Shown in pieces: positions 1 to 7,637 of a stretch of DNA of 64,000 bases. The notes beneath the pieces are model-generated. The model searched no databases. It saw only the letters and a program-made list of their open reading frames with translations, and was not told the origin of the DNA. How positions within the stretch are numbered: the stretch's first letter is position 1; every line of letters starts with the position of its first letter. The translations under genes and the position numbers were made by a program. Origin of the DNA: Pseudomonas viridiflava (GTDB taxonomy: Bacteria; Pseudomonadota; Gammaproteobacteria; Pseudomonadales; Pseudomonadaceae); assembly GCF_900582195.1 (NCBI RefSeq), contig NZ_UTHA01000174.1:38615-102614 (forward strand). The letters are read 5' to 3'.

Positions 1-538
1 CGATTTCCCGAGCACGTTGCCCGCCGAAACGTTCGGCCGTCAGCGCATAACGCCGTGCCGCGCGCTCGCCGATCGCTTGCACCACGAACGGACTGATCAC
101 TGCTGGCGCCAGACCGATGCGCACTTCCGACAGGCAGAATTGCGCGTCGTCGGCGCCAATCGCCATGTCACAGCAACTGATCAACCCCAGCGCGCCACCG
201 AACGCCGCGCCTTGCACCACGGCCACGGTCGGAATCTTCAACTTGGCGAGGTTGTACATCAACTCAGCCAGTTCACGGGCGTCGTCGAGATTAGTGTGGT
301 AATCGAGCTCGGCCGATTGCTGCATCCACGCCAGATCAGCGCCGGCACTGAAGTGCTTGCCACGGCCACGCACCAGCAAGAAACGCAGGCTGGCGTCGCT
401 GGCGACTTTGTCCAGCGCCAGGATCAACTCGCGGATCATCTCAGCGTTGAAGGCATTGTTCTTTTCCGCGCGGTTGAGCCACAGCGTCGCGAAACCCCGT
501 GGGTCGCTTTGCAGTTCGAGGGTGTTGAAGTCACTCAT
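1..538 (-). CDS. liuC: Methylglutaconyl-CoA / gamma-carboxygeranoyl-CoA hydratase, 3' end outside window
   Basis: Enoyl-CoA hydratase (crotonase) family. The visible 179 codons start at an ATG on the minus strand (N-terminus MSDFNTLELQSDPRG) and run off the left edge without a stop. They include the conserved stretch GRGKHFSAGADLAWM and the glycine-rich oxyanion-hole segment QGAAFGGALGL. In leucine catabolism this enzyme hydrates 3-methylglutaconyl-CoA to HMG-CoA in the cytoplasm. It lies 13 bases after liuB in the same orientation, as in the Pseudomonas liuRABCDE order, so co-transcription with liuA-liuB is likely. The biotin-carrying subunit liuD is expected beyond the left edge (inference). 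Identity rests on the crotonase motifs together with this context. Confidence 0.9.
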   Translation of the reverse strand, partial: MSDFNTLELQSDPRGFATLWLNRAEKNNAFNAEMIRELILALDKVASDASLRFLLVRGRGKHFSAGADLAWMQQSAELDYHTNLDDARELAELMYNLAKLKIPTVAVVQGAAFGGALGLISCCDMAIGADDAQFCLSEVRIGLAPAVISPFVVQAIGERAARRYALTAERFGGQRAREI

Positions 539-551
539 GAGATTCTCCCGA

Positions 552-2159
552 TCACATCCGGAACACGCCGAAGCGGCTCGGTTCGATTGGCGCGTTCAGC
601 GACGCGGACAGGGCCAGGGCCAGCACATCGCGGGTCTGAGCCGGGTCGATAACGCCGTCGTCCCACAGCCGTGCGCTGGAATAGTAGGGGTGACCCTGCT
701 CTTCGTATTGATCGAGGATCGGTTGCTTGATCTCGGCCTCCTGCTCGGCACTGAAGGTCTGACCGCTGCGCTCTGCCTGTTCGCGTTTGACCTGTACCAA
801 TACGCCAGCTGCCTGTTCGGCGCCCATCACGCCGATGCGCGCGTTTGGCCACATCCACAGGAAGCGCGGGTCGTAAGCGCGGCCGCACATGCCGTAGTTG
901 CCGGCACCGAAGCTGCCGCCGATGATCACGGTGAATTTCGGCACCTTGGCGCAGGCTACGGCGGTCACCAGTTTTGCGCCGTGCTTGGCGATGCCGCCGG
1001 TCTCGTATTTCTGCCCGACCATGAAACCGGTGATGTTCTGCAAAAACAGCAGCGGAATGCCGCGCTGGCAGGCCAGTTCGATGAAGTGCGCGCCTTTCTG
1101 CGCGGCTTCGGCGAAGAGAATGCCGTTGTTCGCCAGAATCGCGATCGGGTAGCCGTGCAGATGGGCGAAGCCGCAGACCAGCGTGGTGCCGAACAATGCT
1201 TTGAATTCATCGAACACCGAACCGTCGACCAGTCGCGCAATCACTTCGCGCACGTCGAACGGCTGCTTGGCATCCGCCGAAACCACACCGTATAACTCAT
1301 CGCTGGCGTAGAGCGGCGCAATCGGTGCGCGCTGCTGCACTTCGCCGAGTTTGCGCCAGTTAAGGTTGGCGACGCTGCGGCGGGCGAGGGCGAGGGCGTG
1401 TTCGTCGCTCTCGGCGTAATGGTCGGCGACCCCGGAAATCTTGCAGTGCACATCGGCGCCGCCCAGATCCTCGGCGCTGACCACCTCGCCCGTCGCGGCT
1501 TTTACCAGCGGCGGGCCAGCGAGGAAAATCGTCGCCTGATTGCGCACCATGATCGCTTCGTCGGCCATTGCTGGCACATAGGCGCCGCCAGCAGTGCACG
1601 AGCCCATGACCACGGCGATCTGCGGAATGCCCATCGCGCTCATGTTGGCCTGGTTGAAGAAAATCCGCCCGAAGTGCTCGCGATCCGGGAACACCTCGTC
1701 CTGACGTGGCAGGTTCGCACCGCCCGAATCCACCAGATAAATGCACGGCAAGCGATTCTGCTGGGCGATGGTTTGCGCGCGCAGGTGTTTCTTCACGGTC
1801 AGCGGGTAATACGAGCCACCCTTCACCGTCGCATCGTTGGCGACGATCATGCATTCGACGCCTTCGACCCGGCCGATCCCGGCAATCACACCCGCAGCCG
1901 GAACATCTTCGCCATACACGGCGTGGGCGGCCAACTGGCTGATTTCCAGAAATGGCGAGCCCGGATCGAGCAAGCGGTTGATGCGCTCACGCGGCAGCAG
2001 TTTGCCGCGCGAGGTGTGGCGTTCCTGAGCTTTCGCGCCGCCACCCTGCGCCACTTGGGCGAGCAGGGTGTGCAGGGCGTCGACCTGTTTGAGCATTGCC
2101 GCGCTGTTGGCAGCGAACTCCGCAGAACGGGGATTGAGCTGAGTGTGCAAGGTTGCCAT
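552..2159 (-). CDS. liuB: Methylcrotonoyl-CoA carboxylase beta (carboxyltransferase) subunit
   Basis: 535 aa, the usual length for the family. Both halves of the carboxyltransferase fold are present: the N-half has GGSYYPLTVKKHLRAQ and VDSGGANLPRQDEVFPD, and the C-half has FLQNITGFMVGQKYE and GGSFGAGNYGMCGRAYDPR, typical of 3-methylcrotonyl-CoA carboxylase rather than propionyl-CoA carboxylase. It moves the carboxyl group from carboxybiotin to 3-methylcrotonyl-CoA, step 2 after isovaleryl-CoA in leucine breakdown. It follows liuA by 12 bases and precedes liuC by 13, indicating one operon driven from the liuA promoter. The partner LiuD subunit is not in the window. Confidence 0.95.
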   Translation of the reverse strand: MATLHTQLNPRSAEFAANSAAMLKQVDALHTLLAQVAQGGGAKAQERHTSRGKLLPRERINRLLDPGSPFLEISQLAAHAVYGEDVPAAGVIAGIGRVEGVECMIVANDATVKGGSYYPLTVKKHLRAQTIAQQNRLPCIYLVDSGGANLPRQDEVFPDREHFGRIFFNQANMSAMGIPQIAVVMGSCTAGGAYVPAMADEAIMVRNQATIFLAGPPLVKAATGEVVSAEDLGGADVHCKISGVADHYAESDEHALALARRSVANLNWRKLGEVQQRAPIAPLYASDELYGVVSADAKQPFDVREVIARLVDGSVFDEFKALFGTTLVCGFAHLHGYPIAILANNGILFAEAAQKGAHFIELACQRGIPLLFLQNITGFMVGQKYETGGIAKHGAKLVTAVACAKVPKFTVIIGGSFGAGNYGMCGRAYDPRFLWMWPNARIGVMGAEQAAGVLVQVKREQAERSGQTFSAEQEAEIKQPILDQYEEQGHPYYSSARLWDDGVIDPAQTRDVLALALSASLNAPIEPSRFGVFRM

Positions 2160-2171
2160 GGCCAGCTCCGT

Positions 2172-3335
2172 TTAGCGGGTTTCGTTGAACAGTTCGCGAC
2201 CGATCAGCATGCGACGGATCTCACTGGTGCCGGCGCCGATTTCGTACAGCTTGGCGTCACGCAGCAGACGGCCCGCCGGGAATTCGTTGATGTAACCGTT
2301 ACCGCCGAGAATCTGGATCGCATCGAGGGCCATTTGCGTGGCGCGCTCGGCCGTGTAGAGGATTACCCCGGCGGCGTCTTTACGGGTGGTTTCGCCACGC
2401 TCACAGGCTTGGGCCACGGCGTAGAGATAGGCGCGGCTGGCGTTGAGTTGGGTGTACATGTCGGCGACTTTGCCCTGGATCAGCTGGAATTCGCCGATGC
2501 TTTGGCCGAACTGCTTGCGGTCGTGGATGTACGGCACGATCAGGTCCATGCACGACTGCATGATCCCGGTCGGGCCGCCGGACAGCACGACGCGCTCGTA
2601 ATCGAGGCCGCTCATCAGCACTTTCACGCCGCCATTGAGCACGCCGAGGATGTTCTCTTCCGGCACTTCAACGTCATCGAAGAACAGCTCGCAGGTGTTG
2701 GAGCCGCGCATGCCGAGCTTGTCGAATTTGTTGCTGCGGCTGAAGCCTTTCCAGTCGCGCTCGACGATGAATGCGGTAATGCCGTGTGGGCCTTTTTCCA
2801 GATCGGTCTTGGCGTAGATCACGTAGGTGTTGGCGTCGGGGCCGTTGGTGATCCAGGTTTTGCTGCCGTTAAGGACGAAACGGTCGCCGCGTTTGTCGGC
2901 GCGCAGTTTCATCGAAACCACATCGGAACCGGCGTTCGGCTCGCTCATCGCCAGTGCGCCGACGTGCTCGCCGCTGATCAGTTTCGGCAGGTACTTGGAT
3001 TTCTGTTCGTGGTTGCCGTTGCGGTTGATCTGGTTGACGCAGAGATTGGAGTGCGCGCCGTAGGACAGCGCCACCGAAGCCGAGCCGCGGCTGATTTCTT
3101 CCATCGCCACGACGTGCGCCAGATAACCAAGGCCCGCGCCGCCGTACTCTTCCGGCACCGTGATGCCGAGCAGGCCCATGTCACCGAACTTGCGCCACAT
3201 GTCGGCGGGGAACAGGTTGTCGCTGTCGATCTGCGCCGCACGCGGGGCGATCTCTTTGGCGACAAAGGACTGAACCTGTTCGCGCAGCATGTCGATGGTT
3301 TCACCGAGGGCGAAGTTCAGGGATGGATAGCTCAT
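2172..3335 (-). CDS. liuA: Isovaleryl-CoA dehydrogenase
   Basis: 387-aa FAD acyl-CoA dehydrogenase: N-terminal helical domain, middle beta domain with AMSEPNAGSDVVSMK, and C-terminal helical domain ending in LLRDAKLYEIGAGTSEIRR. The catalytic base of the isovaleryl-CoA type is visible as the glutamate in GLDYERVVLSGGP (about residue 247). In most other acyl-CoA dehydrogenases the base lies near the C-terminus, so this places it in the isovaleryl class. It oxidises isovaleryl-CoA to 3-methylcrotonyl-CoA and passes electrons to ETF. It is the first gene of the liuABC run. A strong AAGGTGA ribosome site precedes the ATG. Two LiuR-type palindromes lie 56 and 99 bases upstream. Confidence 0.96.
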   Translation of the reverse strand: MSYPSLNFALGETIDMLREQVQSFVAKEIAPRAAQIDSDNLFPADMWRKFGDMGLLGITVPEEYGGAGLGYLAHVVAMEEISRGSASVALSYGAHSNLCVNQINRNGNHEQKSKYLPKLISGEHVGALAMSEPNAGSDVVSMKLRADKRGDRFVLNGSKTWITNGPDANTYVIYAKTDLEKGPHGITAFIVERDWKGFSRSNKFDKLGMRGSNTCELFFDDVEVPEENILGVLNGGVKVLMSGLDYERVVLSGGPTGIMQSCMDLIVPYIHDRKQFGQSIGEFQLIQGKVADMYTQLNASRAYLYAVAQACERGETTRKDAAGVILYTAERATQMALDAIQILGGNGYINEFPAGRLLRDAKLYEIGAGTSEIRRMLIGRELFNETR

Positions 3336-3390
3336 GGGTCACCTTTTGGCTTTTTTGTAGGGTGGGGAGGGCGGTCACTCGGCTCTCACC

Positions 3391-3406
3391 TTTACGTTAA
3401 CGTAAG
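3391..3406. promoter_or_regulatory. LiuR operator, proximal to liuA
   Basis: Near-perfect palindrome TTTACGTTAACGTAAG. It matches the LiuR (MerR-family) operator pattern TTGACGTTAACGTCAA reported for proteobacterial leucine-catabolism genes (from memory). It overlaps the predicted -10 hexamer of liuA on the minus strand. Confidence 0.8.
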
Positions 3407-3427
3407 CCTGCGATGGGTGGCTGTCAA
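3399..3427 (-). promoter_or_regulatory. Predicted sigma-70 promoter of liuABC
   Basis: On the minus strand a perfect TTGACA (3427-3422) is followed after 17 bases by TACGTT (3404-3399) as a weak -10. The -10 lies inside the proximal LiuR palindrome and the -35 lies between the two palindromes. Confidence 0.5.
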
Positions 3428-3433
3428 TCACCC

Positions 3434-3449
3434 TTTACGTTAACGTCAA
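3434..3449. promoter_or_regulatory. LiuR operator, distal from liuA
   Basis: Palindrome TTTACGTTAACGTCAA, 43 bases (about four helical turns) from the proximal copy and on the same face of the helix. It sits between liuA and the divergent acyl-CoA synthetase and could serve both. Confidence 0.8.
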
Positions 3450-3495
3450 CTTGAGCGACAGTAGGACCAGTTCAAGATTGAAGCGGAGCGAACCG

Positions 3496-3585
3496 TGTGG
3501 GAGCGAGCTTGCTCGCGAAAGCGTCAGATCAGTCAACACGGATGTTGAATCTGCTGGCCTCTTCGCGAGCAAGCTCGCTCCCACA
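3496..3585. repeat. REPIN (two inverted REP units)
   Basis: Head-to-head REP units, TGTGGGAGCGAGCTTGCTCG and its inverse, separated by a short variable spacer. It is the first of twelve such pairs in the window and lies between the LiuR operators and the acyl-CoA synthetase start. Confidence 0.92.
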
Positions 3586-3631
3586 GGAATGAATCCGGCA
3601 AAACCCACTAATAAAGACAATAGGGGTCGTC

Positions 3632-5329
3632 ATGGATCAACCCAGTGCAAACCCACAGCGCAGCTACACCCGTGGCTCACAGGACAAAGCCTTGCTGGCG
3701 ATGACCATCGGGCAGAAGTTCGATCAAACGGTCGCGCAATACCCCGACGGCGAAGCGCTCGTCGTGCGCCATCAGCAGTTACGTTATTCCTGGCGACAAC
3801 TGGCCGACGCGGTGGACCTGCACGCCAGAGCGCTGCTTGCTCTGGGTTTGCAAGCGGGGGATCGACTCGGCATCTGGGCACCGAACTGCGCGCAGTGGTG
3901 CATCACCCAAGTCGCCACCGCGAAAATCGGCGTGGTCCTGGTCAACATCAATCCCGCCTATCGCAGCTCTGAACTGGAATACGTGCTCAAACAATCGGGC
4001 TGCCAATGGCTGGTCTGCGCCGGGGCGTTCAAGTCCTCCAACTACCACACCCTGTTGCAGGGATTGGTGCCGGAACTGGCCGAACAATCCATCGGCCAAT
4101 TGCGCAACGAGCGCCTGCCGGACTTGCGCGGGGTGATCAGCCTCGACGCGCAGCCACCGTCAGGTTTCCTGCCGTGGTCGCAATTGTCCGACATGGCAAG
4201 CAGTGTCTCCAAAGAACAATTAAACGAACGCAGCGACAGCCTGCACTTCGATCAACCGGTGAACATCCAGTACACCTCCGGCACCACCGGTTTCCCCAAG
4301 GGCGCGACCCTCAGTCACTACAACATCCTTAATAACGGTTACATGGTCGGCGAAAGCATCGGTCTGACTCCGGGCGATCGTCTGGTGATCCCGGTGCCGC
4401 TGTACCACTGCTTCGGCATGGTCATGGGCAACCTCGGCTGCATCACCCACGGCAGCACGATGATTTACCCCAACGACGCCTTCGATCCATTGCTGACCCT
4501 GCAAACCGTCGCCGAAGAAAAAGCCACCGGCCTGTACGGCGTGCCGACCATGTTCATTGCCATGCTCGACCAGCCACAACGCGGCGAATTCGACCTGTCG
4601 AGCCTGCGCACCGGGATCATGGCCGGTGCGACGTGCCCGATCGAAGTGATGCGCCGGGTCATCAGCGAGATGCACATGAGCGAAGTGCAGATCGCGTACG
4701 GCATGACGGAAACCAGCCCGGTGTCACTGCAAACCGGCCCGAGCGATGAGCTGGAACTGCGCGTGACCACCGTTGGCCGCACCCAGCCGCAACTGGAAAG
4801 CAAGATCATCGACGAAGCCGGCAACGTTGTGCCACGGGGCACCGTCGGTGAACTCTGCACTCGCGGGTACAGCGTGATGCTCGGTTACTGGAACAACCCG
4901 CAGGCCACCGTTGAAGCCATCGATGAGGCGGGCTGGATGCACACCGGCGATCTGGCGAGCATGAATGAAGAGGGATACGTCAACATCGCCGGGCGTAACA
5001 AGGACATGATCATTCGCGGTGGCGAGAACATTTATCCGCGTGAGCTGGAAGAGTTTTTCTTCACCCATCCGGCGGTGGCGGACGTGCAGGTGATCGGCAT
5101 TCCGTGCTCGCGTTACGGCGAGGAGATTGTTGCCTGGATCAAATTCCACCCCGGGCACAATGCTACCGAGCTGGAGCTGCAAACCTGGTGCAAGGAACGT
5201 ATCGCGCACTTCAAGACGCCACGGCACTTCAAGTTCGTCGAAGAGTTTCCGATGACGGTCACGGGCAAGATTCAGAAATTCCGCATGCGCGAAATAAGCA
5301 TTGAGGAACTGAAAACAATCGAGCGCTAA
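3632..5329 (+). CDS. AMP-forming acyl-CoA synthetase (ACSF2-like)
   Basis: 565 aa, ANL superfamily. It forms acyl-adenylate from a carboxylic acid and ATP, then the CoA thioester. Core motifs in order: P-loop YTSGTTGFPKG (about 214-224), YGMTETSP (about 356), GWMHTGDL, GRNKDMIIRGGENIYPRE, and the C-terminal TVTGKIQKF with the catalytic lysine (about 545). The divergent position across two LiuR sites suggests activation of a branched or medium-chain acid that feeds the liu pathway. The substrate cannot be read from sequence, and long-chain fatty acids are possible. The start is the ATG after AGGGGT. A REPIN and a strong stem-loop follow the stop. Confidence 0.85.
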   Translation: MDQPSANPQRSYTRGSQDKALLAMTIGQKFDQTVAQYPDGEALVVRHQQLRYSWRQLADAVDLHARALLALGLQAGDRLGIWAPNCAQWCITQVATAKIGVVLVNINPAYRSSELEYVLKQSGCQWLVCAGAFKSSNYHTLLQGLVPELAEQSIGQLRNERLPDLRGVISLDAQPPSGFLPWSQLSDMASSVSKEQLNERSDSLHFDQPVNIQYTSGTTGFPKGATLSHYNILNNGYMVGESIGLTPGDRLVIPVPLYHCFGMVMGNLGCITHGSTMIYPNDAFDPLLTLQTVAEEKATGLYGVPTMFIAMLDQPQRGEFDLSSLRTGIMAGATCPIEVMRRVISEMHMSEVQIAYGMTETSPVSLQTGPSDELELRVTTVGRTQPQLESKIIDEAGNVVPRGTVGELCTRGYSVMLGYWNNPQATVEAIDEAGWMHTGDLASMNEEGYVNIAGRNKDMIIRGGENIYPRELEEFFFTHPAVADVQVIGIPCSRYGEEIVAWIKFHPGHNATELELQTWCKERIAHFKTPRHFKFVEEFPMTVTGKIQKFRMREISIEELKTIER

Positions 5330-5338
5330 CACAATCAC

Positions 5339-5427
5339 TGTGGGTGCGAGCTTGCTCGCGAAGGCGTCAGGTCAGCCAATATCTTTGTTGATGACACACC
5401 GCATTCGCGAGCAAGCTCGCTCCCACA
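5339..5427. repeat. REPIN
   Basis: Inverted pair of REP units directly after the acyl-CoA synthetase stop. The left unit has one substitution (GTGGGTGCGAGC), the right unit is canonical. Confidence 0.9.
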
Positions 5428-5467
5428 GGGGATAGGCGTTGAGGAAAAGAGGAATCACAGAAAGCAC

Positions 5468-5491
5468 AAAGGGGAGCCGAGGCTCCCCTTT
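5468..5491. terminator. Strong stem-loop ending the CrcY-type sRNA and the acyl-CoA synthetase gene
   Basis: Perfect 11-base inverted repeat AAAGGGGAGCC / GGCTCCCCTTT. The plus-strand tail is TTTAATTTT, so it can end the synthetase transcript. In the minus direction it closes the sRNA, with a weaker U-tract (TTTGTGCTTT). Probably bidirectional. Confidence 0.8.
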
Positions 5492-5840
5492 AATTTTGTC
5501 GTCGCGTGCTCTTTTTTATTATTGAGGGTCGGTCTGTTGTTGTTTTTGGCAACCGTGGCCCTTTACCGCTGTTTTTGGCGACCCCCATCCGGGGTCAAGA
5601 GCAAACGTATTTTTTTGAGCGCTGATCTGCTTTCTCGCTAAGCGATCCAACCGATTCGGGAGCTACCTGAAGGTAGTTTTATTGTTCTCTGCCCGGTTGC
5701 GGGTCACTCCTGAGAGCACCCTGAAAAGCACACCTTCTCCAAAAAAATCTGTTAGCTGCGTCTCTGCCGTGTTGTTTTTGTTATGTCAGAGTCGTTACGT
5801 CTTGTTTTTATTGGTTTGCTGCTTTTTATTCTTGTTATGC
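5468..5840 (-). ncRNA. crcY: Crc/Hfq-sequestering small RNA of the CrcY/CrcZ family
   Basis: About 370 nt, transcribed on the minus strand from a sigma-54 promoter whose predicted start is near 5839-5840, and ending at the GGGGAGCC stem-loop. The RNA is rich in unpaired A-rich CA motifs of the AANAANAA type bound by Hfq/Crc. Seen in order: AACAAGAATAAAAAG, CCAATAAAAACAAGAC, ATAACAAAAACAACAC, AACAATAAAACTAC, CCAAAAACAACAACAG and CAATAATAAAAAAG. RNAs of this family soak up Hfq and so relieve Crc-dependent repression when preferred carbon sources are absent. P. putida crcY lies next to mvaB (from memory), and this RNA follows mvaB here. Identity rests on motif density, promoter, length and synteny. 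Whether CrcY, CrcX or CrcZ is the right name is less sure. Confidence 0.85.
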
Positions 5841-5849
5841 CATAGAGAT

Positions 5850-5866
5850 AGCAGAAGCCGTGCCAA
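5850..5866 (-). promoter_or_regulatory. Sigma-54 (RpoN) promoter of the CrcY-type sRNA
   Basis: Minus-strand TTGGCACGGCTTCTGCT. The invariant GG and GC dinucleotides are separated by exactly ten bases, as sigma-54 requires. Family members are activated by CbrB through RpoN. The predicted start is about 5839. Confidence 0.85.
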
Positions 5867-5945
5867 CTTTTAAAATCCTTTATAAATCAATAGTTTGAAA
5901 ATTACAGCGGTTTTTCAGCCCGGCGAAACCAGACAATTTGTTTCC

Positions 5946-5988
5946 GTGTTACTCGCTTCAACCCACATTCCGGACACAGCGGTAACAC
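5946..5988. promoter_or_regulatory. Candidate upstream activator site for the CrcY-type promoter (CbrB?)
   Basis: Perfect 7-base inverted repeat GTGTTAC (5946-5952) and GTAACAC (5982-5988), centred about 127 bases upstream of the predicted start, the usual place for a sigma-54 activator. Assignment to CbrB is inference from the family's known regulation. Confidence 0.45.
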
Positions 5989-5997
5989 CTTCCCCCC

Positions 5998-6897
5998 TCA
6001 CTGTGCGCTGCGCGCCTTGGCCACGCGCGAACCGCTCGGGCGTCCGAGCACCGTGCTGATCTGCTGACCCGCGGCAATCAAGGCGTCCAGGTCAATACCG
6101 GTCTCAATTCCCAAACCGTTGAGCAAGTACACAACGTCTTCGGTCGCAACGTTACCGCTCGCACCTTTGGCGTACGGGCAGCCGCCGAGGCCCGCGATAG
6201 AGCTGTCAAACACCGAAATGCCTTCGAGCAGACTGGCATAGATGTTGGCCATCGCCTGACCGTAGGTGTCGTGAAAGTGCCCGGCAAGTTTGTCCCGTGG
6301 CACTTGCGCTGAAACCACTTCGAACAGGCGGCGAGTGGCGCCCGCAGTGCCGGTGCCGATAGTGTCGCCCAGCGACACCTCGTAACAGCCCATCGCATAC
6401 AACTCTCGAGCAACCATCGCCACTTGCCCGGGCGCGACCGTGCCTTCATACGGGCATCCCAACACACAGGACACGTAACCGCGCACGGTAATGCCGTGCT
6501 GTTGCGCCGCCTCCATGATCGGTGCAAACCGCGCCAGGCTTTCGCTGATCGAGCAGTTGATGTTGCGCTGTGAGAAGGCCTCAGATGCGGCGGCGAACAC
6601 CGCGACTTCCTTGACCCCAGCGGCGATGGCATCTTCAAAACCGCGCAGGTTCGGCGCCAGTGCACCGTAGGTCACGCCGGGTCTGCGCTGAATCTGCGCG
6701 AATACCTCGGCAGAACCGGCCATTTGCGGCACCCATTTCGGAGAGACGAAACTGCCGACTTCTATATAGCCAAGGCCGGCGGCGCTCAAAGCGTCGACCA
6801 ATTGCACCTTGTCGGCGACGCTGATCGGTTGGGCTTCGTTCTGCAGGCCATCGCGCGGGCCGACTTCGATCAGGCGTACTTGGGAGGGGAGGGACAT
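5998..6897 (-). CDS. mvaB: Hydroxymethylglutaryl-CoA lyase
   Basis: 299 aa. It cleaves HMG-CoA to acetoacetate and acetyl-CoA, the last step of leucine catabolism. Seen: N-terminal RLIEVGPRDGLQNE (metal and substrate site of the HMGL/DRE-TIM family) and near the C-terminus the signature GLGGCPYAKGASGNVATED with the active-site cysteine. The start is the ATG giving MSLPSQVRLIE, since the frame can be read further upstream only through a REPIN. In P. aeruginosa the equivalent is called liuE. It is separated from liuABC by the synthetase and the sRNA and lies just downstream of liuR in the same orientation, with a REPIN between. Confidence 0.95.
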   Translation of the reverse strand: MSLPSQVRLIEVGPRDGLQNEAQPISVADKVQLVDALSAAGLGYIEVGSFVSPKWVPQMAGSAEVFAQIQRRPGVTYGALAPNLRGFEDAIAAGVKEVAVFAAASEAFSQRNINCSISESLARFAPIMEAAQQHGITVRGYVSCVLGCPYEGTVAPGQVAMVARELYAMGCYEVSLGDTIGTGTAGATRRLFEVVSAQVPRDKLAGHFHDTYGQAMANIYASLLEGISVFDSSIAGLGGCPYAKGASGNVATEDVVYLLNGLGIETGIDLDALIAAGQQISTVLGRPSGSRVAKARSAQ

Positions 6898-6934
6898 GGC
6901 GGTTGACCTGCTCTTTTGAATTCGTGGAGAACCC

Positions 6935-7023
6935 TGTGGGAGCGAGCTTGCTCGCGAAAGCGGTGCATCAGTCGACAAACATTTGAATGTCAGACCGTAT
7001 TCGCGAGCAAGCTCGCTCCCACA
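6935..7023. repeat. REPIN
   Basis: Inverted pair of canonical REP units filling most of the gap between liuR and mvaB. Confidence 0.92.
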
Positions 7024-7042
7024 GGGAATAGTGTTTGATCCG

Positions 7043-7441
7043 TTAGATCGCCTGCTGGCTCTTGAGCGTCTGCTCCAGTGCCTGCACGCAACGCTCTTCG
7101 GCGGTATCGAGTTCCAGTTTCATCTGTTCGATATCCAGCAACTGCTGTTCCAGCTGCTCGCGGCGCTCGCTGATTTTCGCCAGCATGCTATTGAGCTGTT
7201 TGGTGTTACCGCTGGACGGGTCGTAAAGTTCGATCAGTTCACGGCATTCGGCCAGCGAGAAACCGATGCGCTTGCCGCGCAGGATCAGCTTCAGGCTGAC
7301 CTTGTCGCGCGGTGAATAGATGCGTTCCTGGCCACGGCGCTCAGGACTGAGCAGGCCTTGCTCTTCATAGAAGCGGATCGCCCGGGTGGTGATGTCCAGC
7401 TCGCGGGCGAGGTCGGAGATGCTGTAAGTCTGGCTGCTCAT
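7043..7441 (-). CDS. liuR: MerR-family regulator of leucine/isovalerate catabolism
   Basis: 132 aa. The N-terminal winged HTH has the MerR signature (SISDLARELDITTRAIRFYE, residues about 7-26), followed by a long coiled-coil dimer helix (about 75-125). Like other LiuR proteins it lacks the cysteine metal loop of classical MerR sensors. It is known in Pseudomonas and related proteobacteria as regulator of the liu genes, probably responding to a CoA intermediate. A LiuR-type palindrome lies 44 bases upstream, suggesting autoregulation. Two more lie at liuA. Confidence 0.92.
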   Translation of the reverse strand: MSSQTYSISDLARELDITTRAIRFYEEQGLLSPERRGQERIYSPRDKVSLKLILRGKRIGFSLAECRELIELYDPSSGNTKQLNSMLAKISERREQLEQQLLDIEQMKLELDTAEERCVQALEQTLKSQQAI

Positions 7442-7484
7442 GGAAGCGCTCGGAAAAAGGTCTTGGCGCTAAGCTAATGGCAGG

Positions 7485-7500
7485 TTGACGTTTACGTCAA
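7485..7500. promoter_or_regulatory. LiuR operator upstream of liuR
   Basis: Perfect-arm palindrome TTGACGTTTACGTCAA, the closest of the three copies to the published pattern. Its minus-strand TTGACG could also serve as the liuR -35. Confidence 0.8.
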
Positions 7501-7532
7501 GCGGGATGATCTGTGGTGTATTTGATGGCCCC

Positions 7533-7616
7533 TTCGCGAGCGGGCTCGTTCCCACATTCGACCGCGTTTCTCCAGCTGAAATGCGATTCAATGTGGGAGC
7601 GAGCCTGCTCGCGAAG
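7533..7616. repeat. REPIN (tail-to-tail orientation)
   Basis: REP pair with outer TTCGCGAGC ends. The left unit is degenerate (CGGGCTCGTTCCCAC). It lies between the LysR gene and liuR. Confidence 0.88.
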
Positions 7617-7637
7617 AACGATGAGGCGGTGTAATTC

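Noticed and set aside
5682..5873. Short hydrophobic open frame on the plus strand in the sRNA region
   Set aside because: It is the complement of the A-rich CrcY-type RNA, so poly-T codons give runs of Phe/Leu. No ribosome site.
6898..6978. Upstream in-frame start for mvaB
   Set aside because: The extra 27 residues translate REP sequence and are not part of any lyase.
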